Notes under the pieces: model-generated
What the model saw: only the letters and a program-made list of their open reading frames with translations
Told to the model about the DNA's origin: nothing
The model's database searches: none
From: Ctenosaura bakeri
Taxonomy: Eukaryota; Chordata; Lepidosauria; Squamata; Iguanidae
DNA: 64,000 nt
Direction: 5' to 3'
NCBI GenBank assembly: GCA_948474755.1
Contig: CAOLHI010001283.1
Span: forward strand, 434,001-498,000
Translations under genes and position numbers: made by a program
Part shown: positions 42,404 through 52,439 of the stretch, one piece after another
How the letters are laid out: each line of letters begins with the position of its first letter
How positions within the stretch are numbered: position 1 is the first letter of the stretch

Positions 42404-43443
42404 CCTAATTGTGTAATGGTTTTGTTACTCCAGCTATGGCACGGTTGGTGAGAGCCCCAGATATCATTTTGATATCAAACAATTTGGCCTTTGCTTGACC
42501 TTTTACAGTCACCCCGCTCCACGTGTTTGCGAGGTTCTCTGGACAAGCACATACAGGTTGCAGCTGCTAATGGTTTTGCATTCCAGACTCTATTGAGGCC
42601 GGCAACTCAAGCCTCTCTCGTCGCTTCAGGAACTTCCCACGGCAAACCTTACAATAGATGCACGGCTCTCAGCCGGACTGGTCCTTTTAGACAGGACATT
42701 TACATACTGGCCAAACTATTGTCATCGAGCGTTAAGTTCATCATGCAAACTTGACCTTTTCCAACTCCTTTGTCCAGCTTCAAATTTCCTTTGTTCTCAC
42801 CGAGCATGGCATAGCCAGTAGGCACAAACTCACCTATAAAAGGTCCCCACTTTGGACTTCCATCCCGCCTTGCTGCTGGTTGCCTAAGGAAACTCCCCTC
42901 AACCTCACTGAGCTTTCTCTTCCCGGGACCCCGCTTCTCTCCAGGACTACAAGACCAGGTGTCGTATTGCCTTTCCCAAAAGCTCTCCATTTCTTTGCCT
43001 CAGTTAGTTAGTATATGTCTTGTCTTTTGTGTTTCTTGTCTTTAATAAAATTCATTATTTGTTGCCTTAAAACCTTGTCTAGCCGCTCTCTGACCTGACA
43101 CTGTATACATAGGGTTAAAGATCCTTGCTAAAGTTACCCTTCCTCTCGTTTAGCCGAGAGAGTGCTCAAGCTAATTTCCCCCAACTAGTGTTCTTATTTG
43201 GTAATTTGGGTGTCCCTCCCGGGACCCCCAACTCACAGGGTAACAGTTTGAACACTACAACCCTGGAGGCCAGGGTTTGATTCCCCACTTGGCCTTGGAA
43301 ATCCACAGGTGGACTTTGGGTGCATCCCACACTTTTTGCCTCAGAAAAACCCATGATACAAGTTGGCCTTAAAGGTACCATAAGTCAGAAACCACTTGAA
43401 GGCACACAACAATAACAACTTGAAGGCACACAACAATAACAAC
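42404..43443 (+). mobile_element. SINE with Bov-B tail interrupted by a solo LTR
   Basis: SINE 5' piece GTGTAATGGTTT ends at 42422; after the LTR the head resumes as GTTTGAACACTACAACCCTG and runs to tail ACTTGAAGGCACACAACAAT. GTTT is duplicated at the junction, so the LTR landed in the tRNA-like head. The tail carries a 24-bp tandem duplication (43394 and 43418). Confidence 0.85.
42423..43245 (+). mobile_element. Solo LTR (copy 2), 823 bp, GTTT target duplication
   Basis: Starts TGTTACTCCAGC and ends GGGTAACA, with GTTT directly outside both ends (42419-42422 and 43246-43249). A TATA box CTATAAAAGG lies at 42834-42843 and AATAAA near 43044. Homologous to 29705-30663 but without its internal duplication of about 100 bp. 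Contains no gag, pol or env sequence. Confidence 0.9.
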
Positions 43444-43489
43444 AACACAGGTGTTAAAGACCTAGTCAGGAATACCCACCTTTTTAATC

Positions 43490-43565
43490 TGGTGCCCTCC
43501 TGAGAGTTTAGACTACAACTCCCATTATCCTCAGCAGCTTGAGCACACTGGGGATTGTAAAGTGT
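43490..43565. repeat. Interspersed GACTACAACTCCCATTATCC element
   Basis: TTTAGACTACAACTCCCATT then ATCCTCAGCAGC and GGGGATTGTAAAG, a palindromic reptile repeat. Confidence 0.6.
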
Positions 43566-43835
43566 CAAGCTGAGTAAGCCTGCCATATTCAGTGGATGAT
43601 CAGATGCATAAAGGTTTTCTCAGGCAACTAACCACTGTCTGCCAGGGTAATATTAGACTATGAAACTGTGAAGCGGAAAGACAATGCACAGTTATTAGCA
43701 TTAGTCTTGCCAGTGCTGAAAACAAATACAGTTTTGGCCTAGCCAGCCTATTTAACATTTTTAAATAATTAATCATTCTGTTTTCATCTAACAAACCAAA
43801 CACACTACAATAATTATGTTGTACCTGTTTTTAGA

Positions 43836-44056
43836 GACAGTGTGGTCTAGTCCTTTGAGTGTTGAACTAGGTTTCTGAGAGTTCAAGTCCTTGCTCAGCC
43901 ATGAAAACTCACTTGCTGGCCTTGGGCAAATCACACTTTCTCAGCCTTAGAGGAAGGCAGTGGTAAACCCCCTCTAAAGAAATCTTGCCAAGAAAAAACT
44001 GATAGCTTTGCCTTGGGGTCGTCATAACTTGGAAATGACTTGAAAGCCCACAACAA
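43836..44056 (+). mobile_element. tRNA-derived SINE with Bov-B tail
   Basis: GACAGTGTGGTCTAGTCC, B box GTTCAAGTCC (43881-43890), CTGGCCTTGGGCAAATCACA, AATCTTGCCAAGAAAA, GGGGTCGTCATAACTTGGAA and CCCACAACAACAG. Confidence 0.88.
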
Positions 44057-44769
44057 CAGCAATCTGTCTTTTAAATCAGTGATAAAAATATTGCTGATAG
44101 AAAAAGTTGTCCCCATTTCACAGCTGCCTACTACTAGAGATGTAAATAATATTTGTCGATGTTCTTCCCCTTCATAGGATAGGTCTCGCAACATTTGGAG
44201 ACACCCTCTCAAAGTCAACTACTATGAAATTTTTCATACCCATTGGAAAGTGAAGAAACCAGTGCTCCCCCCACCATCCACAGCAGCTACAGCAAAACGT
44301 CTTGTATTATTTTTACAAAAACAATGAGTTGCTGAACAAAAAACATTGTTATTTTTGTGCAAAATATATTTTTAAAGGAAAAATCCACAAAAGTCCAAAA
44401 ATGTAGCAAATAACAGAAGTGCAAAAATACTGGTAATTTCATTCAGAGGAGAAAAAACTTTTGAAAATTTTCATTTTCACATGTTAGGGGAAAAATATTC
44501 ATATTGCTACCCACTATCAATTTCTCTCTCTCTCTGTCTCTCTTTCTGTGTGTGTTGGGGCACAATATGAGCAATTCCTTTTTTCACAGAAATTGTTTTT
44601 TTTACTAAGCTATACGCCATAGAGAGAACTGGTATCAGCAAGAAATTAAATATTGAAGATTCTTTAAATAAGAAATCATTATTTGATTTGAATAAGGCCT
44701 TTAAGCTGATAATCAGCCCTGCTTTCACAACCTTCTCCAGACCTGTTGGGCTGCTGCAACTCAATTTGC
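44057..44769. other. Unclassified; short (TC)n
   Basis: TCTCTC run at 44521-44550; otherwise A-rich, unrecognised DNA. Confidence 0.4.
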
Positions 44770-45160
44770 TGTTGTAGTTATGTGTTGTCGAGTTGACTTT
44801 GAGTTAAATTGAGTTATTTCTGGTCATGAGTTGCCCTGCTTAAGTCTTACAAACTCAGGGCTGTGGCTTCCTTGGTTGAATCAATCCACCTGTAATGCAG
44901 CCTTCCTTTTTCCTGCTGCCTTCTACCTTACCAAGAAATTTTGTCTTTTCTGGTGAGCCATGTTGTCTCATGATATGCCCAAGCATAACAGTTTCTCTTT
45001 AGTCATCTTCAGTTCTAATGAGCATTCAAGTTTGATTTGCTCTTGAGATCCACTCATTTGTCTTCTAAGCAGTCCGTGGTTTCCCCAGAATTATCATCCA
45101 GCATCACGTTTCAAATGAATCACTTTTGCATACTCTTCTTTAGTAGTTGCTCAATTTACA
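44770..45160 (-). mobile_element. Bov-B LINE 3' part, minus strand
   Basis: GTGTTGTCGAGTTGACTTTG, AAACTCAGGGCTGTGGCTTC, CCTTTTTCCTGCTGCCTTCT, TTTTCTGGTGAGCCATG and TTTAGTCATCTTCAGTTCTA follow the reversed Bov-B order seen at 6037. Decayed, no open frame. Confidence 0.75.
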
Positions 45161-45164
45161 TGGT

Positions 45165-45225
45165 TAGAGATTATGGGAATTGTAGTCCAACACAGCTGGA
45201 TGGCCTGAGTCTGAGGAAGTCTGCC
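45165..45225. repeat. Interspersed GGGAATTGTAGTCCAACAC element
   Basis: TATGGGAATTGTAGTCCAAC then AGCTGGATGGCCTGAG. Confidence 0.5.
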
Positions 45226-45628
45226 TATAATATTTACAAGGAAGTGACATTTTTCCCAGCACTGAGCTGTATGACCTCAGTTACTCCTGCCAAAAGTACA
45301 TCTTCAATGGAAACTGTTGAAGGGACAAAAGGTTTGTCTTGAATACTGTCTGGCAACTCTAATCATAGCGGAGGTGAGATTTTAACTGGAGAGGCTTGGC
45401 ATTCACAGACTGGATTTAAGTCTATGAGATCAAGTTGGATGACTAGGAAAATCCTTGAGAAACATTTAACAGCTGTTTGTTAATCAGAGCTGGAAATGGA
45501 AATGAAGAGATTCTTTGGCAGTTCATCCAGTGATTGGTCATTTGCTTCCCGCGAAACTGCCTGTAGTGGATGACTATATTCAAATTTCCTTGAAAAGATA
45601 AGATTCTTGAGTGTCTGTGTGAGTCTTA
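45226..45628. other. No recognisable feature
   Basis: Nothing recognised. Confidence 0.4.
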
Positions 45629-45770
45629 GGGACCTTTCACACTACACATTTACAGTGAGATGACAATTCCACTTTAACTACCATGGTTGCATCCTATGAA
45701 TCCTACAGTATAGGGAGGGATATTTAGAATTCTCTGCCAGAGATCTCTAGCACAGGATGGTGGGCAAGCT
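45629..45770. mobile_element. MITE family B, 3'-truncated
   Basis: GGGACCTTTCACACTACACA, ATTCCACTTTAACTACCATG, TTTAGAATTCTCTGCCAGAG: left half of the family seen whole at 56814-57035. The right arm is missing. Confidence 0.65.
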
Positions 45771-46740
45771 TTTTTCCTCCTAAAGGTTTTATCTCCACAC
45801 AGCCCTGTGAGGTAGGTTAGGACTGAGATGTAGTGAAAGATGTACGTTCACATACCTTCCAACAGTTATGATTTGGCAGGACTGTCCCAATTAATCCTTT
45901 CTTGACCCATATCTTCAGCTACTTTTAAAATGTCCCAGTTTCATTCTCTTCCTCTCAAAAGTTCCATAAAGATGAACTACACCTAAATCCCTATAGAGTG
46001 ACATGCAAAACAGCAGTTAGTGGATACAGGCATGCAAAGATTGCTAAGTAAAATTAGAAGTAACTGGAATATGGACTGAGGGCAAAAACCGTAAAAGCCT
46101 CCGTCTCTCTTTCTTTTCCAACTAGAAGGTGTAAGGGACATTTCTAGGTTTAAAAAAATGGAAAAGGGAGTATAGGGCAATGTGTGCAATCTTTTGAGGT
46201 CTCGTGGTGAGGACACATGCCACCCGTTCACCTTTGGAAGTTGTCTATCTTGCTTCACACAGAGAAAGGTATTTCCATAAGTCTACGCTAAGTCCAATCC
46301 ACTACAGTACTACATTCTATAATCTCAGAAGACTTCTTGATGTCAACAGGTTGTATTTGTTGAGAGTGTCAATGTCCCTGCTGTGTTTCTGTTATTTCAG
46401 ATCCAGCTTTTGTGTTAGTCTTTTTAATCTGAAATCTGGCACAGGGAAATGAAAGAAGATTACTCTTCCAGTCATCAGAGTCACACTTCCCAAGAAATGT
46501 CACCCTTCTAATACTGATTTGAGCCTTCCTATGTTTGCAGAGATGCACTGCCCATGTACAAAAGAATAAATATTAATAATATTGGGATAATTCTGAAGTT
46601 TGCAGATACAGAACATACTTGAGAGGGTGGGAGAAACAGCTCAAGAACATAAAAAGCCAGAACAATCCTTTTAAGTGGAAGGGGTGGCAGCTAAGAATGT
46701 GATTAGTCAACACAGTTTGATACCATTTTAACTGCCAAAG
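45771..46740. other. No recognisable family except a MIR-like patch
   Basis: CAGCCCTGTGAGGTAGGTTA near 45801-45820 is MIR-like. The remainder is unclassified. Confidence 0.35.
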
Positions 46741-46775
46741 CATCATCACCATCACCATCATCATCATCATCATGA
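46741..46775 (+). repeat. (CAT)n microsatellite
   Basis: ATC/ACC trinucleotide run. Confidence 0.9.
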
Positions 46776-46784
46776 TACTTTTTT

Positions 46785-47240
46785 ATTTCTTACCTGCCTC
46801 ACCCCAAGGCTTGAGGCAGGTTACAACATAAATTAAAATACAACTAAAAACATAATATAAACTAAAATACACTAAAAAACATAAAACCATTTAAAACATA
46901 TCCATTGAAAATTCATAGTTAAAAATTGACTGGGTAGGCCTGCCAGAAGACATAGGTCCTTCATACTTTTTTAAAAATTCAGACAGCATATTTTGCTTCA
47001 GTGAAGAGTTCCTTCTCAGAGACTGAACAGAACGCTGCCCCGGACATCAGTGAAGAAATGAAGTAACAAAATAAGTTGGGTTCACATACAAATGCTTTTC
47101 AAATGCCCTGGCAAAGAAAGTCCAACTCTGGACCCAAGTCTGTCCAATAAGAGCTGAGCATATTTGGTAGGTACCAATATTCTGAGAGGAAGAAAGGATG
47201 GAGTGGACCCTCAGACCCTGAACAGAATCACTTGACATTG
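46785..47240 (-). mobile_element. LINE 3'-region fragment, minus strand
   Basis: CTTACCTGCCTCACCCCAAG GCTTGAGGCAGGTTACAACA then AAAATACA-type runs, CAGACAGCATATTTTGCTTC and GGACCCAAGTCTGTCC. Same architecture as 5136, different subfamily. Confidence 0.5.
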
Positions 47241-47256
47241 CAAAAGTTGTTGCAGT

Positions 47257-47482
47257 GGCCCAGTGTGGTGTAGTAGTTTGAGTGATGGACCAGGTTCCAG
47301 GGTTCAGATTCCTGCTTGGCCATGGAAACTCACTGGATGATGGGCAAATTGTACTCTCTTAGAGCTAAGAGGAAGGTCACGGCAAGCCCTGTCTGAATGA
47401 ATCTTGACAAGAAAACCCTGTGACAGGATGTATGATGAAAGGATCGCCGTAAGTCAGAATCAACTTGAGGCACATAGCAACA
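47257..47482 (+). mobile_element. tRNA-derived SINE with Bov-B tail
   Basis: GGCCCAGTGTGGTGTAGTAG, B-box-like GGGTTCAGATTCC, AAGAAAACCCTGTGACAGG and tail GATCGCCGTAAGTCAGAATC. Confidence 0.88.
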
Positions 47483-48428
47483 ATCCACTTGTATGCCTGC
47501 ATGATACACCTGTAGGCTGACAAGACTCTATTGCCCTCATACTTTACTTTGTCCCTGAAAAACCAGTCCTAGCTTTATACTCACCTATAGAACACACTGT
47601 TACCCCTGGATCACTCTCCCTGTGCACCATTGCATTGCTTTGATAATTTTAAGCTCTTCTGTCTGGTTTTGACTCCCACTTTCTCCTGGATTATTATTTT
47701 TTGTTTGTTCCCCTTTTGTTCAGCTGCAGAATTTCCATCTGCTTTTCTTCCGTTTCTCTTTAGTTCTGCTGGAAAGCTGTCATTTCATTTTTCACACACA
47801 GGCCTTTTAACTAGCCATGTGTGCCTGCTATTATTTTAACCTTAACATCTTAGCTCTTTCATGTAATTTCTCGCACATGGTTTTGGCTCTTCCTCCTCCT
47901 TCCTCCATATTTCAGGACTAGGTGTACCAAAAGTGGAGTCTGTGACTGCATCGGATTCAGAACGTTCATTATCCCATTAATATATTATTTTCCTTTTGGA
48001 TATTTAGGAACAGGAGGGCTCACCCAGTTTTCATAACTTTATTGAGGAGAAATGCCTTTTGGCACTTCTTTTAAAGGCAGAGGTAAGAGACTGGGGAAGA
48101 GGCTACAGTTTCTCCTCTTTCTCTTCCTACTAGTCGTATCAGAGAGCAAAAACAGAAATTTGAGATTTTGGGACAAAAATTTGCAGTCAGCACATATGTT
48201 CTGCAATAAGATGTTGTAGCATAGATGTCTCTTTATTCAGGGTTCCAACCAGCCAACTATGCCTTCCCCTAGGACTGCTCAATTCTAATCTTTTTGCTCC
48301 TTGTATTCCCATTTTTGTCCCTTTATGACAGCTGGTCTAAAGACTTCTATATTTAGCAAACCTTGGGTTTTCTCCAATCCTGTTGGCACTTCCTTTTTGT
48401 CTGGGATGGTGCTGCTTTGGCTACATAA
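47483..48428. other. No recognisable feature
   Basis: Nothing recognised; several T-rich stretches. Confidence 0.4.
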
Positions 48429-48644
48429 GGGATCCTTTCACATTTATAACACTATGTTCTAATTTATTTTCCTTGACAGCATCCTAGGGAATCCTGGGAA
48501 TTGCAATTTTAGGAGGAGTGTTTAGAATTCTCAGCCAGAGAACTCTAGTGCCTCACCAAATTACAAACCCCAGGATCCCATAGGATGTTGCCATAGCAGT
48601 TAGAGTGGAACAGAGCACTATGACTGTGAAGTGTGACTAGACCC
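48429..48644. mobile_element. MITE family B, diverged full-length copy
   Basis: Left GGGATCCTTTCACATTTATA, centre TTTAGAATTCTCAGCCAGAG and right CAGTTAGAGTGGAACAGAGC then GAAGTGTGACTAGACCC. Arms are diverged, no target duplication visible. Confidence 0.7.
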
Positions 48645-48739
48645 AAGGTTCAATACTTGGAGAGTGAGTTTGCTGTCTGTACTATAGTATGTTAACAGTG
48701 GTACTACCAGCTTGTAGAAGGATCTACAGCAATCATTGG

Positions 48740-48901
48740 CATTGGTGTATCTAGCATAAACAGCACCTAGAGCAGGCATGGAAGTTGTGCCCCTACCTTC
48801 GTATCTCTATCCTCACCCCTACATGGATGGCTTTTTTGCACCCCCCTGACCTTGGCACGTGGGGCACATGTCCTACTTACCTTACCCTAGATATGTCTCT
48901 G
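48740..48901 (-). mobile_element. Small hAT MITE (family G), opposite copy
   Basis: Complement of the 35812-35963 element: GCATAAACAGCACCTAGAGC at left and CCCTAGATATGTCTCTG at right. Flanks ATCATTGG and ATCACTGA agree at 6 of 8 sites, a decayed 8-bp target duplication. Confidence 0.78.
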
Positions 48902-48909
48902 ATCACTGA

Positions 48910-49308
48910 ACTAGAATACAGGGGGATTATACACTGTAAATCTTTCAATAGCAGGAGAAGACATTTCTATTCTCCTATTATTGTAAAGTGTAACTGTGCT
49001 ATGGAGTTTACTATTCCAAGCCTTATATTTTGATTGCATCTTATATATTCTTAATATAAAGTACCTGGAAGCATAGTTGAAGGTGGGCAGATACATTTCC
49101 AACAGCACATTTCCTAAGGAATCCAGTAGCATCTTTGAATTTAACTGGGGAAAAAGAAAATTTCTAGCATAACCCTTTGGGGGCTACAATCCACTTTCTC
49201 AGAGGCAAAATCATGAACCGAGTCACATGGTGGATAAAAAGAGGACAATAATGGATGCCGATCTGCATTAATACTACATATGCTAATTTATATGTATAGC
49301 TGTGCAGA
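48910..49308. other. No recognisable feature
   Basis: Nothing recognised. Confidence 0.4.
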
Positions 49309-49818
49309 GGCAATGTAGTGTAGTGGTTTGAATGTTAGACTAAGACACTGGGAAACCAGGTTTGAATGCCCACTTGGCTGTGAAAACCACTGGGTGACCT
49401 TGAGCAAGTCACATTCTCTCAGCTTGAGAGGAAGACAGTGTCAAAGCTCTTCTGAACATATTTGCTAAGAAAACCCAGTGATAGATTTGCTTTAGGGTTG
49501 CCATGGATGGAAGAAACTTGAAGGCATACCGTTGGTCCTCCATATCCGTGGATTCTGTCTCCATGGATTCAACCAACCATGGCTTGAAATTGCATTTAAA
49601 AAAATATCTAAAAGCATACTTTGGTAAAATCAAATAGTAAGTAAGTAAGCAAGTAAATAAATAAATAAACAAAATGGTAAAATCATATATAAGGGATGCC
49701 ATTTTATTACACCATTGTACATAATGGGACTTGAGCATCCATGAATTTTGGTATCCGTGGTGAGTCCTGGAACCAAACCCCAGCAGATACCAAGGGCCCA
49801 CTGTATAACAACTACAAA
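49309..49818 (+). mobile_element. SINE with Bov-B tail, tail split by a Tigger-like MITE
   Basis: GGCAATGTAGTGTAGTGGTT, CCACTGGGTGACCTTGAGCA, then AAGAAACTTGAAGGCATA up to the insertion at 49529; after 49803 the tail continues TATAACAACTAC. The order fits an intact SINE once the inner element is removed. Confidence 0.82.
49529..49803 (+). mobile_element. Mariner/Tigger-like MITE, second family
   Basis: 275 bp from CCGTTGGTCCTCCATATCCG to GATACCAAGGGCCCACTG, with TA outside both ends. The CATATCCGTGGATTC and GAATTTTGGTATCCGTGG words are internal inverted parts. Distinct from the 33975/40239 family apart from the ends. Confidence 0.78.
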
Positions 49819-50000
49819 TATATAGTTAGACATGTCTGTGTATGTGTGTTTAAATAGCATGTATGTATGGTTGGGGCAAGACTGTCTCAAAGACTGTACA
49901 AGCCTGCCCACACCTTATGATTTTCAGGACAAGATTTTCTCTCAGTCCCACTACCCTCATGGATTTTATTGAGAGAGAGCCTTCCCAACGGTTGCTCCCA

Positions 50001-50499
50001 CAGTAGGATTGTCAGCTCAGGATTGTCCCAGGCCCTGAGGTTTCAAGGTGAAAACCTGAGGCCTAGGGGCAGCCTCTGGTGATGTCTTTAAGCATTGTAC
50101 ATTAGTCCTTGTGGTCTGGCAGGAATCTTTCAAATAAATAAAACAAATACTTAGGGGACAGGATAAGGAACATTTTATCTAGCAGACTAATTTTAGTAAG
50201 AAGGTGGATGCAGAGCAGAGTGGAAGCTGAGTCCTAGAGCCACAAAGATGTGGAAGAGAAGAAGAAAGATATATAGATACCTGGAACCTCTCCGCCAAAC
50301 CTGAGGGTCTTTGTAAGTTGCAGCAACAGACTGTAGCAAGCTGCTGCTGTGCTAGCTGAGCTGTAGGTTTGGACCTAGTCCTTTCCTCTTGCCTGGACCT
50401 GAGCCCACCAAAAACAGAATTTGCACCTTTGTCTCCTACCTGGAAGTGATCTGTCAAAACTGGAGACTCAGGACTAGGCCCTGAGATCTGGTGACCCTG
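50001..50499. mobile_element. Family F element, copy 2, about 499 bp
   Basis: Left CAGTAGGATTGTCAGCTCAG GATTGTCCCAGGCCCTGAGG, right GGACTAGGCCCTGAGATCTG GTGACCCTG. Inverted ends match 34584-34921. No target duplication found. Confidence 0.55.
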
Positions 50500-50539
50500 T
50501 CTCACGGTGTAAAACTCCTTCCCACGGAATACGAAGTTA

Positions 50540-50820
50540 ATTTCCTCTGTGATGTCTTTGCACCAGCAAACAAAGACCTTTTTATTTAAACAAGCCTTTG
50601 GTCTTTAACTTAGTGCAACAGAAAGGCCTTCTAATGGGTGTGACATATCCTGATCTTGTGTTTTATTTTAAGCTGTTTGAAGCATTTTAATATGGTTTTC
50701 TGTTTAATGGTTTTTAAAACACTATTATACCATATATTGTTTTAATCTTATACTGTTCGTTGCCTTTAGTCTCCTATTCTGAGAAGGGTGGGCTTTATAG
50801 CAAACAAAGGCATGCCATGA
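50540..50820 (+). mobile_element. Probable L2-like LINE 3' end, plus strand
   Basis: TTTTATTTTAAGCTGTTTGA ... TGCCTTTAGTCTCCTATTCT GAGAAGGGTGGGCTTTATAG, like a LINE 3' end with the usual GAGAAGGGTGGG-TATA block. Confidence 0.45.
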
Positions 50821-50841
50821 TCAATTGGAAAAAAAGACTTT

Positions 50842-51043
50842 GGCCATTTCCACACTACACAGTTATAGTGCTGTTGTTCCACTTTCAGTATCCTATGGAC
50901 TCCTAGGGTTTGCAATTCAGAGAGAGGCATTTAGAATTCCCAGTCAGAGAGCTCTTTGGCCTCAGTAAACTACAAACTCCAGAATTCTACAGGATGTTGA
51001 AAGTGGAATAATAGCACTATAACAGAGTAGTGTGGAAATGGCC
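50842..51043. mobile_element. GGCC-ended MITE, A/B intermediate
   Basis: GGCCATTTCCACACTACACA at left, AGTGTGGAAATGGCC at right, centre TTTAGAATTCCCAGTCAGAG as in family B but arms as in A. Flanks TTT and TAT, one mismatch. Confidence 0.85.
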
Positions 51044-51052
51044 TATGACTAG

Positions 51053-51279
51053 GGCCATTTCGACACTAGCCTGTTATAGTGCTAGTTATTTCACTTTCAA
51101 CATCCTATGGAACCCTTGGGTTTGCAGTTTAAGGAGAAGCCTCAAAGGCCCCTATTATTCCATTTTCAACGTCTTATGGAATCCTAGTGTTTGAAGTTTG
51201 AAGAACTGCAAACCCTAGGATTCCATAGGACGTTGAAAGTGGAATAATAGCATTATAACAGGCTAGTGCGGAAATGGCT
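51053..51279. mobile_element. GGCC-ended MITE (family A) with an extra arm
   Basis: GGCCATTTCGACACTAGCCT at left, GCTAGTGCGGAAATGGCT at right, TAG on both sides (51050-51052 and 51280-51282). A third arm segment (about 51153-51200) lies in left orientation and pairs better with the right arm, both carrying the ACG variant (TCAACGTCTTATGG against CCATAGGACGTTGA). Confidence 0.88.
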
Positions 51280-51282
51280 TAG

Positions 51283-52439
51283 GTGTCAAAGGCCAGGATG
51301 CCGAGAAGCAGCTGCATTGGTATAACTGTGCTGGCCATGTGTACAGCGGCTGTGAAAGAAGTAAGCAAAAGTTAAGAGAAGAAGATTGTTGGGTCTTTGG
51401 TTCTCCAATATCTGAGAGGAAGGGTGGTACAGGGAAATGTATATCCTTCAATACATGGTGTTGAGAAGGCTGGCTTGGTATGGCAAAGTTCATGTAATAC
51501 AACCCTGTTACACTAGCACAGCTCACCGACAGGATTGTGGCCTTGCACATATGTACAGTGTTCTCTCTGGATAATCACTTTTGATAAGCAACTTCAAAGA
51601 CCTCTTCCCTCTCCTTTCCAGTGGTTCTGTCATGCCTTATCTGGAAGAGTCCTTTCTGGAGGCCAGGTGAATGACTCTACCTTAGAGACTGAACTCAAGG
51701 CCACAACTGACTGTCCTCTTCTAAAATCAGCAAAAACTGTGACCAAGTTCGGCGCTCCCAGAAGACAAGAGAGCCAAAGCTGCCTCCTAAGCAGAGATGC
51801 CCTCCTTGCTTAGGGAAAAGCAGTATCTGAAGAGGGTAGACTCCACAATCCAGATGAAGCAAATGGTTCAGCTCTGACAGATGTTAATCCACAGCATCAG
51901 CTGCAGCTGTATAAGGGAGTTGCCTGAGTACAGCTGTATATAAACACTCTCTGTTCAGATAGATAGCCTCATAGAAGAATTCAAAACTTTGCCTGTGTTG
52001 TTCCTTGCTCTCAACATTCCTGAAGTCTTGCTGGTTGAATTCCTGGCTACCTGACCCTGGCACATTCCACTTCTGATTTTTCCGCACTCTGATTTAGGAT
52101 GATCAAGATGCTTCTCTCTTTACCTAACCTCAGCTTACCTTCTGACTTCACCCTCTGTGTGCTATTGACTCTGGTTCAGGCATTGTATTGCTACTGTCTG
52201 GGAAACATTGCTTAGCTGATGAACTCTGGCCCTGTCAGGCATTTGCAGCCAGAAATTGTTAACACTTTCTCTTTACACTGAACAGGACTACCTATTGAAC
52301 AGAATATTGTCTTTTCTTTAAAATAAGTCACAGGGCCACCCTGATCAATTCGCTTCATGATGTTTTTTTTAAAAACAGGCCATAAGCATAATAAATAAAT
52401 GAGTGCATAATGACAACAGTTATACTTCAGATCCATTGA
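51283..52439. other. No recognisable feature
   Basis: Nothing recognised. Confidence 0.4.

Noticed and set aside
51053..51279. Reading the three-arm element as two separate complete MITEs
   Set aside because: Only the outermost ends have full GGCC termini and the single TAG duplication; the middle arm lacks a terminus.
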